From assembly GCA_947041165.1 (NCBI GenBank), contig CAMRCY010000008.1, positions 1 to 64,000 on the forward strand: a DNA stretch of 64,000 bases. Direction: 5' to 3'. This document shows positions 47,943 through 56,815 of this stretch, piece after piece (the first letter of the stretch is position 1; every line of letters begins with the position of its first letter). The position numbers and the translations under genes are program-made. The stretch comes from an uncultured Deferribacteraceae bacterium (GTDB taxonomy: Bacteria > Chrysiogenota > Deferribacteres > Deferribacterales > Mucispirillaceae). The notes under the pieces are model-generated. The model was not told where the DNA came from. It saw nothing but the letters and a program-made list of their open reading frames with translations, and made no database searches.

Positions 47943-49325
47943 ATGGGAAAAAATTTATTTCAAAAAGTATGGGAACGACATACAATTAAAAAATTGTCTA
48001 ACGGACAAACGCAACTATTTATAGGTTTGCATCTTTTGCATGAGGTGACATCTCCTCAAGCATTTTCAATGTTAAGAGAGTTAGGATTAAAAGTTGCATA
48101 TCCAGAAAGAAGTTTCGCAACTCACGATCATATCATACCAACCGACAATTTAACTCGTCCTTTTGCTGATAATATCGCAGAAGAGATGATGCAAGCTATC
48201 GAAAAAAACACATCAGATTTTGGTATAAAACTTTTCGGTATAAAAGATAACAGCTACGGCGTTATCCATATAGTAGGGCCTGAAGAAGGACTTACTCAAC
48301 CTGGAATGACAATCGCCTGTGGTGATAGCCATACTGCAACTCATGGAGCTTTCGGTGCAATAGCGTTCGGTGTTGGAACATCGCAAGTGAGAGATATATT
48401 AGCTACTCAAACAATCAGTATCAACCCATTTAAAGTTAGACGCATAAACTTTAACGGAAAACTTAATAAAGGTGTGTACGCTAAAGATCTTATCTTATTC
48501 CTTATATCTAAATTAGGCGTAAATGGTGGACTTGGATACGCTTATGAGTTTGCTGGAAACGCAATTGATGAGATGAGTATGGAAGGCAGAATGACTATAT
48601 GTAACATGGCTATTGAAGGTGGAGCTAGAGTTGGATATATGAACCCTGATGAAAAAACTTTCGCATATATAAAAGATAAGCCGTACGCTCCTAAAGGTGC
48701 TGACTACGATAAAGCATTAACATACTGGAAATCAATAGCATCTGATAGCGACGCTCAATATGATGATATTATTGATATCGATGTTTCAACTATAGAGCCT
48801 ATGACAACTTGGGGTATCACTCCTGAAATGGCTATAAATATAGATGAAAATGTGCCTCAACCAACAACTCCTTTAATGCAAGAAGCTTTAGATTATATTA
48901 AAGTTGATGCAGGAAAAAGTATGATAGGATTTCCTATTCATGTTGCGTTCATCGGTTCTTGCACTAATGGTAGAATTGAAGATTTTAGATTAGCTGCATC
49001 TATCCTTAAAGGTAAAAAAATCTCACCTAATGTTCAAGGGCTTGCAGTTCCTGGATCTGTTATTGTTAAAAAGCAAGCAGAAGATGAAGGTTTGGACAAA
49101 ATATTTAAAGACGCTGGTTTTGAATGGCGTGAACCTGGATGCTCTATGTGTCTTGCTATGAACTCGGATAGATTGGTTGGCGATCAAGTTGCTGCATCAT
49201 CATCTAATAGAAATTTTAAAGGTAGACAAGGATCATCAACTGGAAGAACTATTCTTCTAAATCCTGCCATGGTTGCAGTGGCTGCCATCGAAGGAAAAAT
49301 CGCTGACGTTAGAAAATATCTATAA
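47943..49325 (+). CDS. leuC: 3-isopropylmalate dehydratase large subunit
   Basis: 460 residues, the long proteobacterial LeuC type ([20 protein letters not shown] opening). Fe-S ligand regions [14 protein letters not shown] and [11 protein letters not shown] are intact, with [20 protein letters not shown] in domain 1. With LeuD it isomerises 2- to 3-isopropylmalate in leucine synthesis. leuA and leuB are not in the window. A 149-bp gap with small repeats separates it from leuD. Confidence 0.96.
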   Translation: MGKNLFQKVWERHTIKKLSNGQTQLFIGLHLLHEVTSPQAFSMLRELGLKVAYPERSFATHDHIIPTDNLTRPFADNIAEEMMQAIEKNTSDFGIKLFGIKDNSYGVIHIVGPEEGLTQPGMTIACGDSHTATHGAFGAIAFGVGTSQVRDILATQTISINPFKVRRINFNGKLNKGVYAKDLILFLISKLGVNGGLGYAYEFAGNAIDEMSMEGRMTICNMAIEGGARVGYMNPDEKTFAYIKDKPYAPKGADYDKALTYWKSIASDSDAQYDDIIDIDVSTIEPMTTWGITPEMAINIDENVPQPTTPLMQEALDYIKVDAGKSMIGFPIHVAFIGSCTNGRIEDFRLAASILKGKKISPNVQGLAVPGSVIVKKQAEDEGLDKIFKDAGFEWREPGCSMCLAMNSDRLVGDQVAASSSNRNFKGRQGSSTGRTILLNPAMVAVAAIEGKIADVRKYL

Positions 49326-49357
49326 AAACTGTTTAGTTACACAGTAGATATCAAACA

Positions 49358-49429
49358 ATACAAATAGTAAAAAACTATGCAAATAGCAAAACTACGCAAA
49401 TAGTATAAAAATATGCAAATAGCAAAACT
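49358..49429 (+). repeat. 17-19-bp tandem repeat between leuC and leuD
   Basis: Four imperfect units (49358, 49377, 49394, 49413), two of them identical: ATGCAAATAGCAAAACT. It fills half of the leuC-leuD gap. Confidence 0.75.
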
Positions 49430-49474
49430 GCACATATTGATACTATTTTTTATGTTAAGGGAGATTAAATAATT

Positions 49475-50065
49475 ATGTTAACAGTTATAAAAGAGATAAA
49501 AGGAAAAGGTTTACCACTTAGAGGAGATGATATCGATACCGATAGAATTATCCCTGCTAGGTTTTTAATATCAACAACGTTTGAGGGTTTAGGCGATAGT
49601 GCGTTCTGTGATGAAAGATTTTCACCTGACGGCACACCAACTAATCACCCTATGAACGACAAGAAATTTAACGGTTCAACTATTATAATAACGAATAATA
49701 ATTTCGGTTGTGGATCATCAAGAGAGCACGCTCCACAAGCTATTAAGAGAGCTGGATATAACCTTATATTAGCAGAATCTTTTGCTGAAATATTTTACGG
49801 TAACTCATCTGTGTTAGGTTTAGTTTGTATTACGCTTGATAAAAATAATATTGAAACTATTTTAAAAAGTATTGAAACAAATCCAGATACAGAGATTAGT
49901 ATGGATATAGAAAAATCAGAGTTATCTGTTGCAGGCACGGTTTATAAAGTTGAGTTAAAAGATGCGTTAAAATCATCGTTATTAAATGGAAGCTATGACA
50001 CGATCGCAGAACTTGCATCAAATAAAGATGAAGTTAAAACATTTGAAAAGAATTTACCGTATTAA
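49475..50065 (+). CDS. leuD: 3-isopropylmalate dehydratase small subunit
   Basis: 196 residues. GDDIDTDRIIPARFL, NNFGCGSSREHAPQAIKRAG and ILAESFAEIFYGNS are the family hallmarks of the swivelling domain that completes the LeuC active site. AAGGGAG precedes the ATG. It ends before a strong terminator. Confidence 0.96.
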   Translation: MLTVIKEIKGKGLPLRGDDIDTDRIIPARFLISTTFEGLGDSAFCDERFSPDGTPTNHPMNDKKFNGSTIIITNNNFGCGSSREHAPQAIKRAGYNLILAESFAEIFYGNSSVLGLVCITLDKNNIETILKSIETNPDTEISMDIEKSELSVAGTVYKVELKDALKSSLLNGSYDTIAELASNKDEVKTFEKNLPY

Positions 50066-50104
50066 GTAGAAATACATAGTTTAAAATTTTCATAAATTAT
50101 AAAG

Positions 50105-50139
50105 GTGGTTAGATCGATAAAAATCTAGCCACTTTTTTT
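50105..50139 (+). terminator. Terminator after leuD, left edge of accessory segment
   Basis: GTGGTTAGAT (50105-50114) pairs with ATCTAGCCAC (50123-50132), then T7. It is a near copy of the terminator at 54618-54655. Confidence 0.9.
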
Positions 50140-50203
50140 ATGATTACAATTGTCATTATAAATAGACAAAACAACTTAATTGTATATACTTGTTTATTAA
50201 TAG
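50130..50203 (+). repeat. 74-bp direct repeat A (terminator end plus leader)
   Basis: Matches 52377-52450 at all but about eight positions; both copies begin ACTTTTTTTATGATTA and contain TTAATTGTATATACTTG. Copy A precedes the pentapeptide gene, copy B the DUF262 gene, so the block may carry their promoter. Confidence 0.85.
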
Positions 50204-50220
50204 AATATAGAGAGGCAACA

Positions 50221-51153
50221 ATGCAAGCACTCACATATATAGGTATTGTTTTAGCAATAATTTCTGTTATTTTTGGAATGATTTCTATTTGCTGGGCAAA
50301 AATGTCTATTTCTTTTATCAAGGTAAATATAGATGCTATTAAAAATCAAAATGATAACGCGATAAGATCAGAACGTAATGAGAGATTTAAAGATGCAATC
50401 GAGCAACTTGGCGACGAAAAAAATGCTATAGCTTTAGGTGGAATATACACACTTCACAGAATAGCTAAAGAAGATGAAAGCTATAGAGAAAATGTGTTTA
50501 ATATTTTATGTTCATTTGTTAGGGATGTTACAATAACAGGTGAGTATCAAGCGAAATATACCGATAAACCATCTGAACCGATACAAACAATATTAAATAT
50601 ACTTTGCAGAAATAAAAACGATTTTAAAATATATAAAAAGTACCGAATAAATTTTTCAAATGCGAATCTTATAGGTGTCAATTTAATGGACGCTAACCTT
50701 GTAGATGCTAGTATATTCAAGGCTAATCTCACAAGTGCTCTCATATCGTACTCCAATCTTACAAATGCTTTCATATCATATGCGAATCTTACAGCAGCTT
50801 ACTTAGATGAGTCTAATCTTACAAAAACTAACCTAGCAAGTGCTAATTTCACAGGGAGTAATTTAGAAAGGGCGAATCTTGCAGGAGCTAACTTGACAGG
50901 GGCTGATCTTACAAGAGCGAAGTTAGAGGGTACTAATTTAAAAGGGGCTAATTCTTGCATGGAGATTACCTTTACTCCAATATCATTTGGAAAATATATT
51001 ATAGATGGTATCGGCAAACCAACTAACTTAAGTGGTATCGAAGGTGGCTACGATGAAAATAATAAACCATACACAGGCAAGCCGTTAACTGGTAGTTATA
51101 CCAAAGAAGAAGCGAAACAAATGATAGAAGATTATAAAAATAATCTAAAATAA
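50221..51153 (+). CDS. Membrane-anchored pentapeptide-repeat protein
   Basis: 310 residues. An N-terminal membrane helix (about 2-24), a helical linker, then a conserved segment (ERFKDAIEQLGDEKNAIALG, GIYTLHRIAKEDESYRENVF) seen before pentapeptide repeats in other bacteria. Residues about 143-252 are some 20 pentapeptides of A(N/D)Lxx type (ANLIGVNLMDANLVDASIFK), forming a right-handed quadrilateral beta-helix. Such helices can mimic DNA or serve as scaffolds; the target here is unknown. AGAGG at 50211-50215 sets the ATG, which excludes a longer frame from 50140 running through the repeat block. Confidence 0.85.
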   Translation: MQALTYIGIVLAIISVIFGMISICWAKMSISFIKVNIDAIKNQNDNAIRSERNERFKDAIEQLGDEKNAIALGGIYTLHRIAKEDESYRENVFNILCSFVRDVTITGEYQAKYTDKPSEPIQTILNILCRNKNDFKIYKKYRINFSNANLIGVNLMDANLVDASIFKANLTSALISYSNLTNAFISYANLTAAYLDESNLTKTNLASANFTGSNLERANLAGANLTGADLTRAKLEGTNLKGANSCMEITFTPISFGKYIIDGIGKPTNLSGIEGGYDENNKPYTGKPLTGSYTKEEAKQMIEDYKNNLK

Positions 51154-51264
51154 ATAAAAAAATCAATCATAGAGGAGCATTTTATCAAAACACAAGAAGC
51201 TTGGGAAAAATATAATAATTATCCGATAATTTACATTACTATTATTTATACTGGTATCTATTTT

Positions 51265-52278
51265 TTGATACAACTACTTTATGATAATAGGATATTGGCT
51301 TTTGAGTCTATGCCTATAGTTATAACTACATTGGAAACAGCTTTAATCGGTGTCATAATATGTATTTTTACAAAAACTGAGATCACTAAAGGGATTATCA
51401 GCGGTGCAACATTTGGTTTTATAGGTGCTAGTGGAAATTATCTTATCGCTATTGACTCATTTGGACCAACTATGCAAATTTCTAATATTATCTACGCCCC
51501 ACTGCTTGGTGTTTTCGTGAGCGTGCTTATTAAATCTAATGTTGTGAAGGGTGCTATATATGGCATTATCTACAGCATTACTCTTTATATAATTTTTACT
51601 GTTTACTTCTCCGGTATCGGCACTCATAAGTACGGTTTATTACTCAACTATATAATAGACATTATATATAATTCAAGCTATTTTATTAGTAACTTATTTT
51701 TCAGTATTTTAACAAATACTTTATTTAGTATTTTCATAGGTATGCTTATAAATCATAAAGGAGTATACATAATTAGAAGTATTCTTGGTGGCGTTATCTA
51801 TGGGGTGGCAACTTATAGTGTTCACTCGGTTTCATCTAATATTATGAATATGAACAATATTCTTGCATGCGTACTACATGTAAATTATTTATTTTTTATA
51901 TTGTATCCACTTACCCTACAAAAAACCGATGCTGTTACGACTATGACATATAATGACAGTACAGATAAAGATAGTACCTATACGACGACGACTAATTCTA
52001 ACTCTTCTGTTGAACGAGATCAGGTGTTTAGGAAAGGTAGTAAAAAGTGGTTATATGTAATTTACCATACGTTAATCGGAGCTATTATAGGTATTATTAT
52101 CGTTTATATTTTAATGATGATAAACCCTAATGGCGGTGGACCTTTCGGATTTTTTACAGATCTGGAATTCTTTTTCGAACTGATTGTCGCTGTTGTTTAT
52201 GGCGGTAGTGGTGGCGGTATACTTGGCTTTATGATAGGGATATTAAGTTCTCAGAAAAATAAAAAAGATCCCCTTTAA
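51265..52278 (+). CDS. Multi-pass membrane protein of unknown function (start uncertain)
   Basis: At least 337 residues and about eight membrane helices, with a Ser/Thr/Asn/Asp-rich loop (about 217-255) before the last two. No family recognised. The first conventional start is TTG 51265, but it has no ribosome binding site and cuts the first helix. The frame is open upstream through a sensible N-terminus (KTQEAWEKYNNYPIIYITII) to a strong GAGGAG at 51172-51177, where the codon at the right spacing is ATC (51184). It follows the pentapeptide gene and is probably its operon partner. Confidence 0.65.
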   Translation: MIQLLYDNRILAFESMPIVITTLETALIGVIICIFTKTEITKGIISGATFGFIGASGNYLIAIDSFGPTMQISNIIYAPLLGVFVSVLIKSNVVKGAIYGIIYSITLYIIFTVYFSGIGTHKYGLLLNYIIDIIYNSSYFISNLFFSILTNTLFSIFIGMLINHKGVYIIRSILGGVIYGVATYSVHSVSSNIMNMNNILACVLHVNYLFFILYPLTLQKTDAVTTMTYNDSTDKDSTYTTTTNSNSSVERDQVFRKGSKKWLYVIYHTLIGAIIGIIIVYILMMINPNGGGPFGFFTDLEFFFELIVAVVYGGSGGGILGFMIGILSSQKNKKDPL

Positions 52279-52376
52279 AACTTTTAACTAAATAAATATA
52301 ACCTACCAAGTGACTATCTTTACACTAAGATAATTGATACAAAATATTCGTTAAATTAACTCACACAGATCCAGTG

Positions 52377-52450
52377 ACTTTTTTTATGATTATAATTGTT
52401 ATAATAAATAGACAAATTAACTTAATTGTATATACTTGATTATTAGTAAG
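52377..52450 (+). repeat. 74-bp direct repeat B
   Basis: Copy of 50130-50203. A reduced terminator-like stem (TCAC 52361-52364 with GTGA 52374-52377) and T-run open it. It lies 60 bp before the DUF262 gene. Confidence 0.85.
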
Positions 52451-52511
52451 TAAAAAATAAAAAATGGTTAAACAAGTTTTAAAATATTTTAATTTATAAT
52501 GGAGTTTTTAT

Positions 52512-54572
52512 ATGAGAGCAGAAGATATAGATCTACATGAGTTTTTTACATCAGGCAGAAACTATATTATCCCTGTATATCAAAGAAATTATGATTGGAA
52601 AAAAGAAAATTGCCAAAAACTACTTCAAGATATTATAAAAGCAGAAACAGATGATCTTCCTGAATATTTTTTAGGTTCAATTGTTATCACATTAAAAGGT
52701 AAATTTAATTATAATGAATATTTTATTATTGATGGACAACAACGACTCACAACTATAACACTTTTGTTATTAGCAATTTATCACAATGATTCGGAAGTAG
52801 CAAAAGGATCAAGACCTAACGTAGAAAGACTTATTTTTTATAATATTCAAGATAAAGAAAAAAGATTAATATTGAAACAAATACAAAAAGATGATGAGTT
52901 CTTATCAAAGATAATCAAAGAAGATGAGATAACAGATGATAACTCTAATATTATAAATAATTATTTATATTTCCAAAATGAAATTACAAATAATCCAGCA
53001 ATTATCCCCATTATCATGAGTGGATTTAATAGATTGAGAATAGTTCAAATTAGTTTAAATGAAAAAAACGATAACCCTCAATTAGTTTTTGAAACTCTTA
53101 ATGCAACTGGCAAGGGATTAAGTGAAGCAGATAAAATTCGTAATTATATTTTAATGTATAAAAATCAAGAAAAACTATATGAAGATTATTGGGTAAAAAT
53201 AGAAGAAAATTGTTTGCAAAAATATAATGAGAATAATGTTTCTGCATTTATAAAATGTTTTTTAACAGTTGAATATATCAACAAAATAAACACACCAATT
53301 AAAGATGACAAAGTTTATACTGTGTTTAAAGAGTATTTAGAAAACAGGGATAATGAAGAAATTTTAAAACTAATGCTTGATTATTCAAAAAACTATAATT
53401 TAATACTAAGTCCTACTGAAGATAGTAAAGATATAATAGTTGCATCTATTCATCGTATAAGAAAGAATCTTAATGTAACTGTTTTAGATTCTCTACTACT
53501 ATATATTTTGAAACAAAATCAGGATAAAAACATTTCAAATGATGGTACTTTTCAGATGATATTTTTGCTAGAGAATTATCTTATTCGTCGTGCTATATGC
53601 TCCATTACAAATAACGGACTCAATACAATAGTTGTTTCCATAATAAAAAAAATTGTCAACCAATCTGCTGAAGAGAAAACAAAAGAAACCCTTGAAAAGC
53701 TACTATTTCTAAAAGGTAATGGATTATCTCTCACAAATGAGTCTATTATTGAAAGTTTGAAAACTAAAAAACTATACAATAGTAACACTCGGGTATTAGG
53801 ATATTTTTTGTTAAAACAATTAGAAACACTTAATAACAAAGAAAAAAATTCCTTTGAAGGTATTTCAATTGAACATATTATGCCACGAACATTAACAGAT
53901 CAATGGAAAATAGAATTAGGTGATGAACATCAATTAGTTTATGATACTTACTTACATACGCTTGGCAATATAACATTAACTGGCTATAACTCTGAACTAA
54001 GCAATAAACCATTTGATTATAAAAAAATGGAAATATTAAAAACATCTAAATTTGTTTTTCTTAATAAAGAAATATCTACTGTTCCTAACTGGACAAAAGA
54101 AGCTATATTGGAACGTACTCACAGGTTAGCAAACGCATTATTAGAGATGTACCCTTACCCCAAAAATCTAAATGTAGAATATAAAGATAATATTGGAAAT
54201 ATAAACATCACAGAAGATATAGATTGTGACTTTAGCTCAAAAGAAATTTTAGAATATGAATATAACGGTAAAAACTATCAAGTTTCAGATAAGAATTGGT
54301 CTTCTTTTATGGTCGAATTACTTGGTAAAATATATGAAGAAGATACAGTGAAATTCAATGCTCGCATCATTGAAAACTCAAGCTTTTCTGATAAAATAAA
54401 GCATGAATGTTTTGACAAAGAATATATTCATAATAAGTGTTATAATGCAGGCAATGGGAAAGTCTTATATTTTAATACAGTACAAGATACAAACTCTAAA
54501 ATTCGTTTAATAATTTCTATTATTGAAATCTTAGAGATTGACACTTCCATTATAATAAAAATAAATTACTAG
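52512..54572 (+). CDS. DUF262/DUF1524 protein, GmrSD-like restriction nuclease
   Basis: 686 residues. The DUF262 (ParB-like NTP-binding) domain has IPVYQRNYDW (20-29), IDGQQRLTT (73-81) and FETLNATGKGLSEADKIRNY. The DUF1524 HNH-like nuclease domain has SIEHIMPRTL (about 450-460), then HTLGNITLTGYNSELSNKPF. A C-terminal region of about 110 residues follows that I do not recognise. GmrSD-type enzymes are type IV restriction systems that cut modified (e.g. glucosylated) phage DNA; single-chain forms like this are common. Target inferred. No methyltransferase is adjacent, as expected for type IV. Confidence 0.85.
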   Translation: MRAEDIDLHEFFTSGRNYIIPVYQRNYDWKKENCQKLLQDIIKAETDDLPEYFLGSIVITLKGKFNYNEYFIIDGQQRLTTITLLLLAIYHNDSEVAKGSRPNVERLIFYNIQDKEKRLILKQIQKDDEFLSKIIKEDEITDDNSNIINNYLYFQNEITNNPAIIPIIMSGFNRLRIVQISLNEKNDNPQLVFETLNATGKGLSEADKIRNYILMYKNQEKLYEDYWVKIEENCLQKYNENNVSAFIKCFLTVEYINKINTPIKDDKVYTVFKEYLENRDNEEILKLMLDYSKNYNLILSPTEDSKDIIVASIHRIRKNLNVTVLDSLLLYILKQNQDKNISNDGTFQMIFLLENYLIRRAICSITNNGLNTIVVSIIKKIVNQSAEEKTKETLEKLLFLKGNGLSLTNESIIESLKTKKLYNSNTRVLGYFLLKQLETLNNKEKNSFEGISIEHIMPRTLTDQWKIELGDEHQLVYDTYLHTLGNITLTGYNSELSNKPFDYKKMEILKTSKFVFLNKEISTVPNWTKEAILERTHRLANALLEMYPYPKNLNVEYKDNIGNINITEDIDCDFSSKEILEYEYNGKNYQVSDKNWSSFMVELLGKIYEEDTVKFNARIIENSSFSDKIKHECFDKEYIHNKCYNAGNGKVLYFNTVQDTNSKIRLIISIIEILEIDTSIIIKINY

Positions 54573-54617
54573 AGATTTAACCCAATAAAATTATGTTTTC
54601 TTATATTGCAAATAGTT

Positions 54618-54655
54618 GTGGTTAGATCGGTTAAAAATCTAACCACTTTTTTTTT
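54618..54655 (+). terminator. Terminator closing the accessory segment
   Basis: A perfect 10-bp stem, GTGGTTAGAT / ATCTAACCAC with a 9-nt loop, then T9. It differs at only a few positions from 50105-50139. Confidence 0.9.
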
Positions 54656-54684
54656 GCGATTATTCTTATAATCCTAACAAACTC

Positions 54685-55992
54685 TTACTTACTACTTTCG
54701 ATGTATTCAACAACTTTTTTTGCGATTATTCTTAAATTTTTCTCAAAAATCTCTATATCTTTTTCAAGTAACACAACTCTAAAACCTTGCATAGGTGAAA
54801 AGAATGATGTGAGTGGAACAAGGCATATGCCTGTTGATCCTAATAAATTATATGTGAAACGTTTGTCGTTCTCGGCACTAACATTTAATTTACTATCTAT
54901 AAACTCTCTGATTTTTGGATCTTTAATCTCTAAAAATTGTCTAGCATTCATGAGTGGCTCTTCAAAAACAACTGTGATATAAAATGCACCGTTAGGTTTG
55001 TTTACTCTAACATATGGAACATCTTTTAAAATATCGTAAGCAAGCGTTGCCACTTTTTCATAATATTTAACTCGCTCCTCTAAATAAGCTTGATACTCTT
55101 GATGTTCAAGAATTTTAGGTATAGCCATTTGTGGAATTGTTGTTGAACAAACTTCAGCCATTTTAAGTTGAAATATCATATTTATATATCTATCAAAATC
55201 TGGATCTTTTCCAGAATTATAAACCTCTATCCAGCCACATCTGCCACCTGGCCAAGGGACTTCTTTAGATAACGATTTCATAGATATACCTTTTACGTTC
55301 TCACCGATTATATCGCTTAGATATGGAGTAGTGTAACCGTTGTAAATCATATTGTGATATAGCTCATCAAACATTAAAAACAGATCGTACTTTTCAGCGA
55401 TCGCTACAATCTTACGTAAACTCTCTTCTGAATATACATATCCAGTCGGATTATCAGGATTGACAACTAATATACCAACGATAGATTTATGACTTTTAAC
55501 TTTACGTTCAAGATCATCTAAATCAGGTTCCCAATTATTATGAGGATCAAGTCTATATGTGTTAGGTGGAAATGATGAGTGCATAACCTCTGCCATAAAA
55601 TGGGTAGAGTATGTAGGCTCAGGCATGATCACCCTTGCATCAACTCTCATAGATGAGTAACATCTAGCGATAGCATCACCTAAACCGTTAAAGAAAATAA
55701 TGTCGTCTTTATCGATCTGAGCTCCACCACGTCTGTTATTAACGTCAGCTAAATATCTTCTAGTAGACTCAATACCACGAGTTGGTGAATATGCAAAAGA
55801 TTTATCATCATCGATAACCTCTTTTATAACATCTTTCATCCATGTTGGAATAATTTCTCCCTTTGCAACTGGGTCACCAGTATTTTCAAATGAGATCTCC
55901 ATACCAAGTGATGCAAGATAATTTGCAATTTCAGCAATGTTTCGTATCTCATAAGTTAATCCACTTCCCGTAACGGCAAAATCACTTCTCAT
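54685..55992 (-). CDS. PLP-dependent aminotransferase (fold type I, class I/II)
   Basis: 435 residues. Cofactor-binding motifs are NPDNPTGYVYSEESL, FDELYHNMIYNG and SLSKEVPWPGGRCGW, the last holding the Schiff-base Lys, with Arg nearby for the carboxylate. The N-terminal FAYSPTRGIESTRRYLADVN is typical of aspartate/alanine-type enzymes. Substrate unresolved. AGAGGA precedes the ATG. The 3' end contains a T-rich segment (54713-54734) repeated beside the terminator at 54645-54668. Confidence 0.9.
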   Translation of the reverse strand: MRSDFAVTGSGLTYEIRNIAEIANYLASLGMEISFENTGDPVAKGEIIPTWMKDVIKEVIDDDKSFAYSPTRGIESTRRYLADVNNRRGGAQIDKDDIIFFNGLGDAIARCYSSMRVDARVIMPEPTYSTHFMAEVMHSSFPPNTYRLDPHNNWEPDLDDLERKVKSHKSIVGILVVNPDNPTGYVYSEESLRKIVAIAEKYDLFLMFDELYHNMIYNGYTTPYLSDIIGENVKGISMKSLSKEVPWPGGRCGWIEVYNSGKDPDFDRYINMIFQLKMAEVCSTTIPQMAIPKILEHQEYQAYLEERVKYYEKVATLAYDILKDVPYVRVNKPNGAFYITVVFEEPLMNARQFLEIKDPKIREFIDSKLNVSAENDKRFTYNLLGSTGICLVPLTSFFSPMQGFRVVLLEKDIEIFEKNLRIIAKKVVEYIESSK

Positions 55993-56096
55993 AACTATTA
56001 TCCTCTAAAACCATTTATTTATGCAGTGTTTATAATAATCATGATAACTCTCTATGTCAATATTTATCATTTATGTTGATATTTATCCTATTTTTC

Positions 56097-56125
56097 TTGA
56101 CAAAAATAATATATTTGACTAAACT
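56097..56125 (+). promoter_or_regulatory. Putative sigma-70 promoter of the rpsF operon
   Basis: Consensus TTGACA (56097-56102), 17-bp spacer, TAAACT (56120-56125). The start would be near 56132, just before the leader hairpin. Confidence 0.6.
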
Positions 56126-56138
56126 TATAGTCCACCTT

Positions 56139-56172
56139 GCCATATATACGGTAAAGATTATAAGTATATGGC
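56139..56172 (+). promoter_or_regulatory. Leader hairpin before rpsF, candidate S6:S18 site
   Basis: GCCATATA (56139-56146) pairs perfectly with TATATGGC (56165-56172) around an 18-nt loop containing ACGG. rpsF leaders in many bacteria fold a hairpin bound by the S6:S18 complex for feedback; I cannot confirm the conserved bulge here. Confidence 0.4.
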
Positions 56173-56200
56173 TATATTATCCATAAGGAAGGAGAATGAT

Positions 56201-56749
56201 TTGAGAACTTACGAAACGGTTTTTTTACTAAAACCAACAATCACTGCTGAAGAGCAAGCGAAGCACATCGATTTCTACAAAGAAAACATTAAAAGTTTCG
56301 GTGGAGAAATTGTCAAAGAAGAGTTATGGGGTAAACTTCAATTATCATATAAAATTGAAACTTTTACTGAAGCTATCTATACTCTTATCCAATTTAAAGT
56401 TGAAAACGACTATGTTAATGCTGAACTTGATAAAAGATTTAAATTTAACGAAGATGTAATACGTCACGTTGTTGTTATGCTTGATGAGAAAAAATTCAAA
56501 GCTGCACCAAAAAAAGAGGCAGTACGTAAACCTAGACCTGAAGGAAGTAGATTTCCTGGTAGAACTGACGGAGAAGAAGGCGTTGCTAACAGTATTGAAC
56601 CTGTTGAAACTGATATTCCTGAAACTTCTGTTGAAAAAGACGCTAATGTAGTATCTAGCGAAACGGCTGCACCTGTTACAACTGTTAATACTGATGTAAA
56701 TGAAACAACTGCACCAGAGGTTACTGTTGATAAAGACGTGGTGGTTTAA
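56201..56749 (+). CDS. rpsF: 30S ribosomal protein S6 with extended acidic tail
   Basis: 182 residues; S6 is usually 95-135. The S6 core begins LRTYETVFLLKPTITAEEQA and includes ELWGKLQLSYKIETFTEAIY and RFKFNEDVIRHVVVM. The last 75 residues are Thr/Val/Glu/Asp-rich and low complexity (PVTTVNTDVNETTAPEVTVD). The start is TTG 56201, with AAGGAAGGAG ending six bases before it; an in-frame ATG at 56168 lies inside the leader hairpin. Confidence 0.93.
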   Translation: MRTYETVFLLKPTITAEEQAKHIDFYKENIKSFGGEIVKEELWGKLQLSYKIETFTEAIYTLIQFKVENDYVNAELDKRFKFNEDVIRHVVVMLDEKKFKAAPKKEAVRKPRPEGSRFPGRTDGEEGVANSIEPVETDIPETSVEKDANVVSSETAAPVTTVNTDVNETTAPEVTVDKDVVV

Positions 56750-56815
56750 ACTACTCATACTCATAGCTCTTTTAGCATGTGGTTTATTTTTAGATTTAAT
56801 ACAAGGACAAGATTT

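Noticed and set aside
50140-50220. Longer start for the pentapeptide protein
   Set aside because: The extension runs through the terminator tail and the 74-bp direct repeat; the ATG at 50221 has its own AGAGG.
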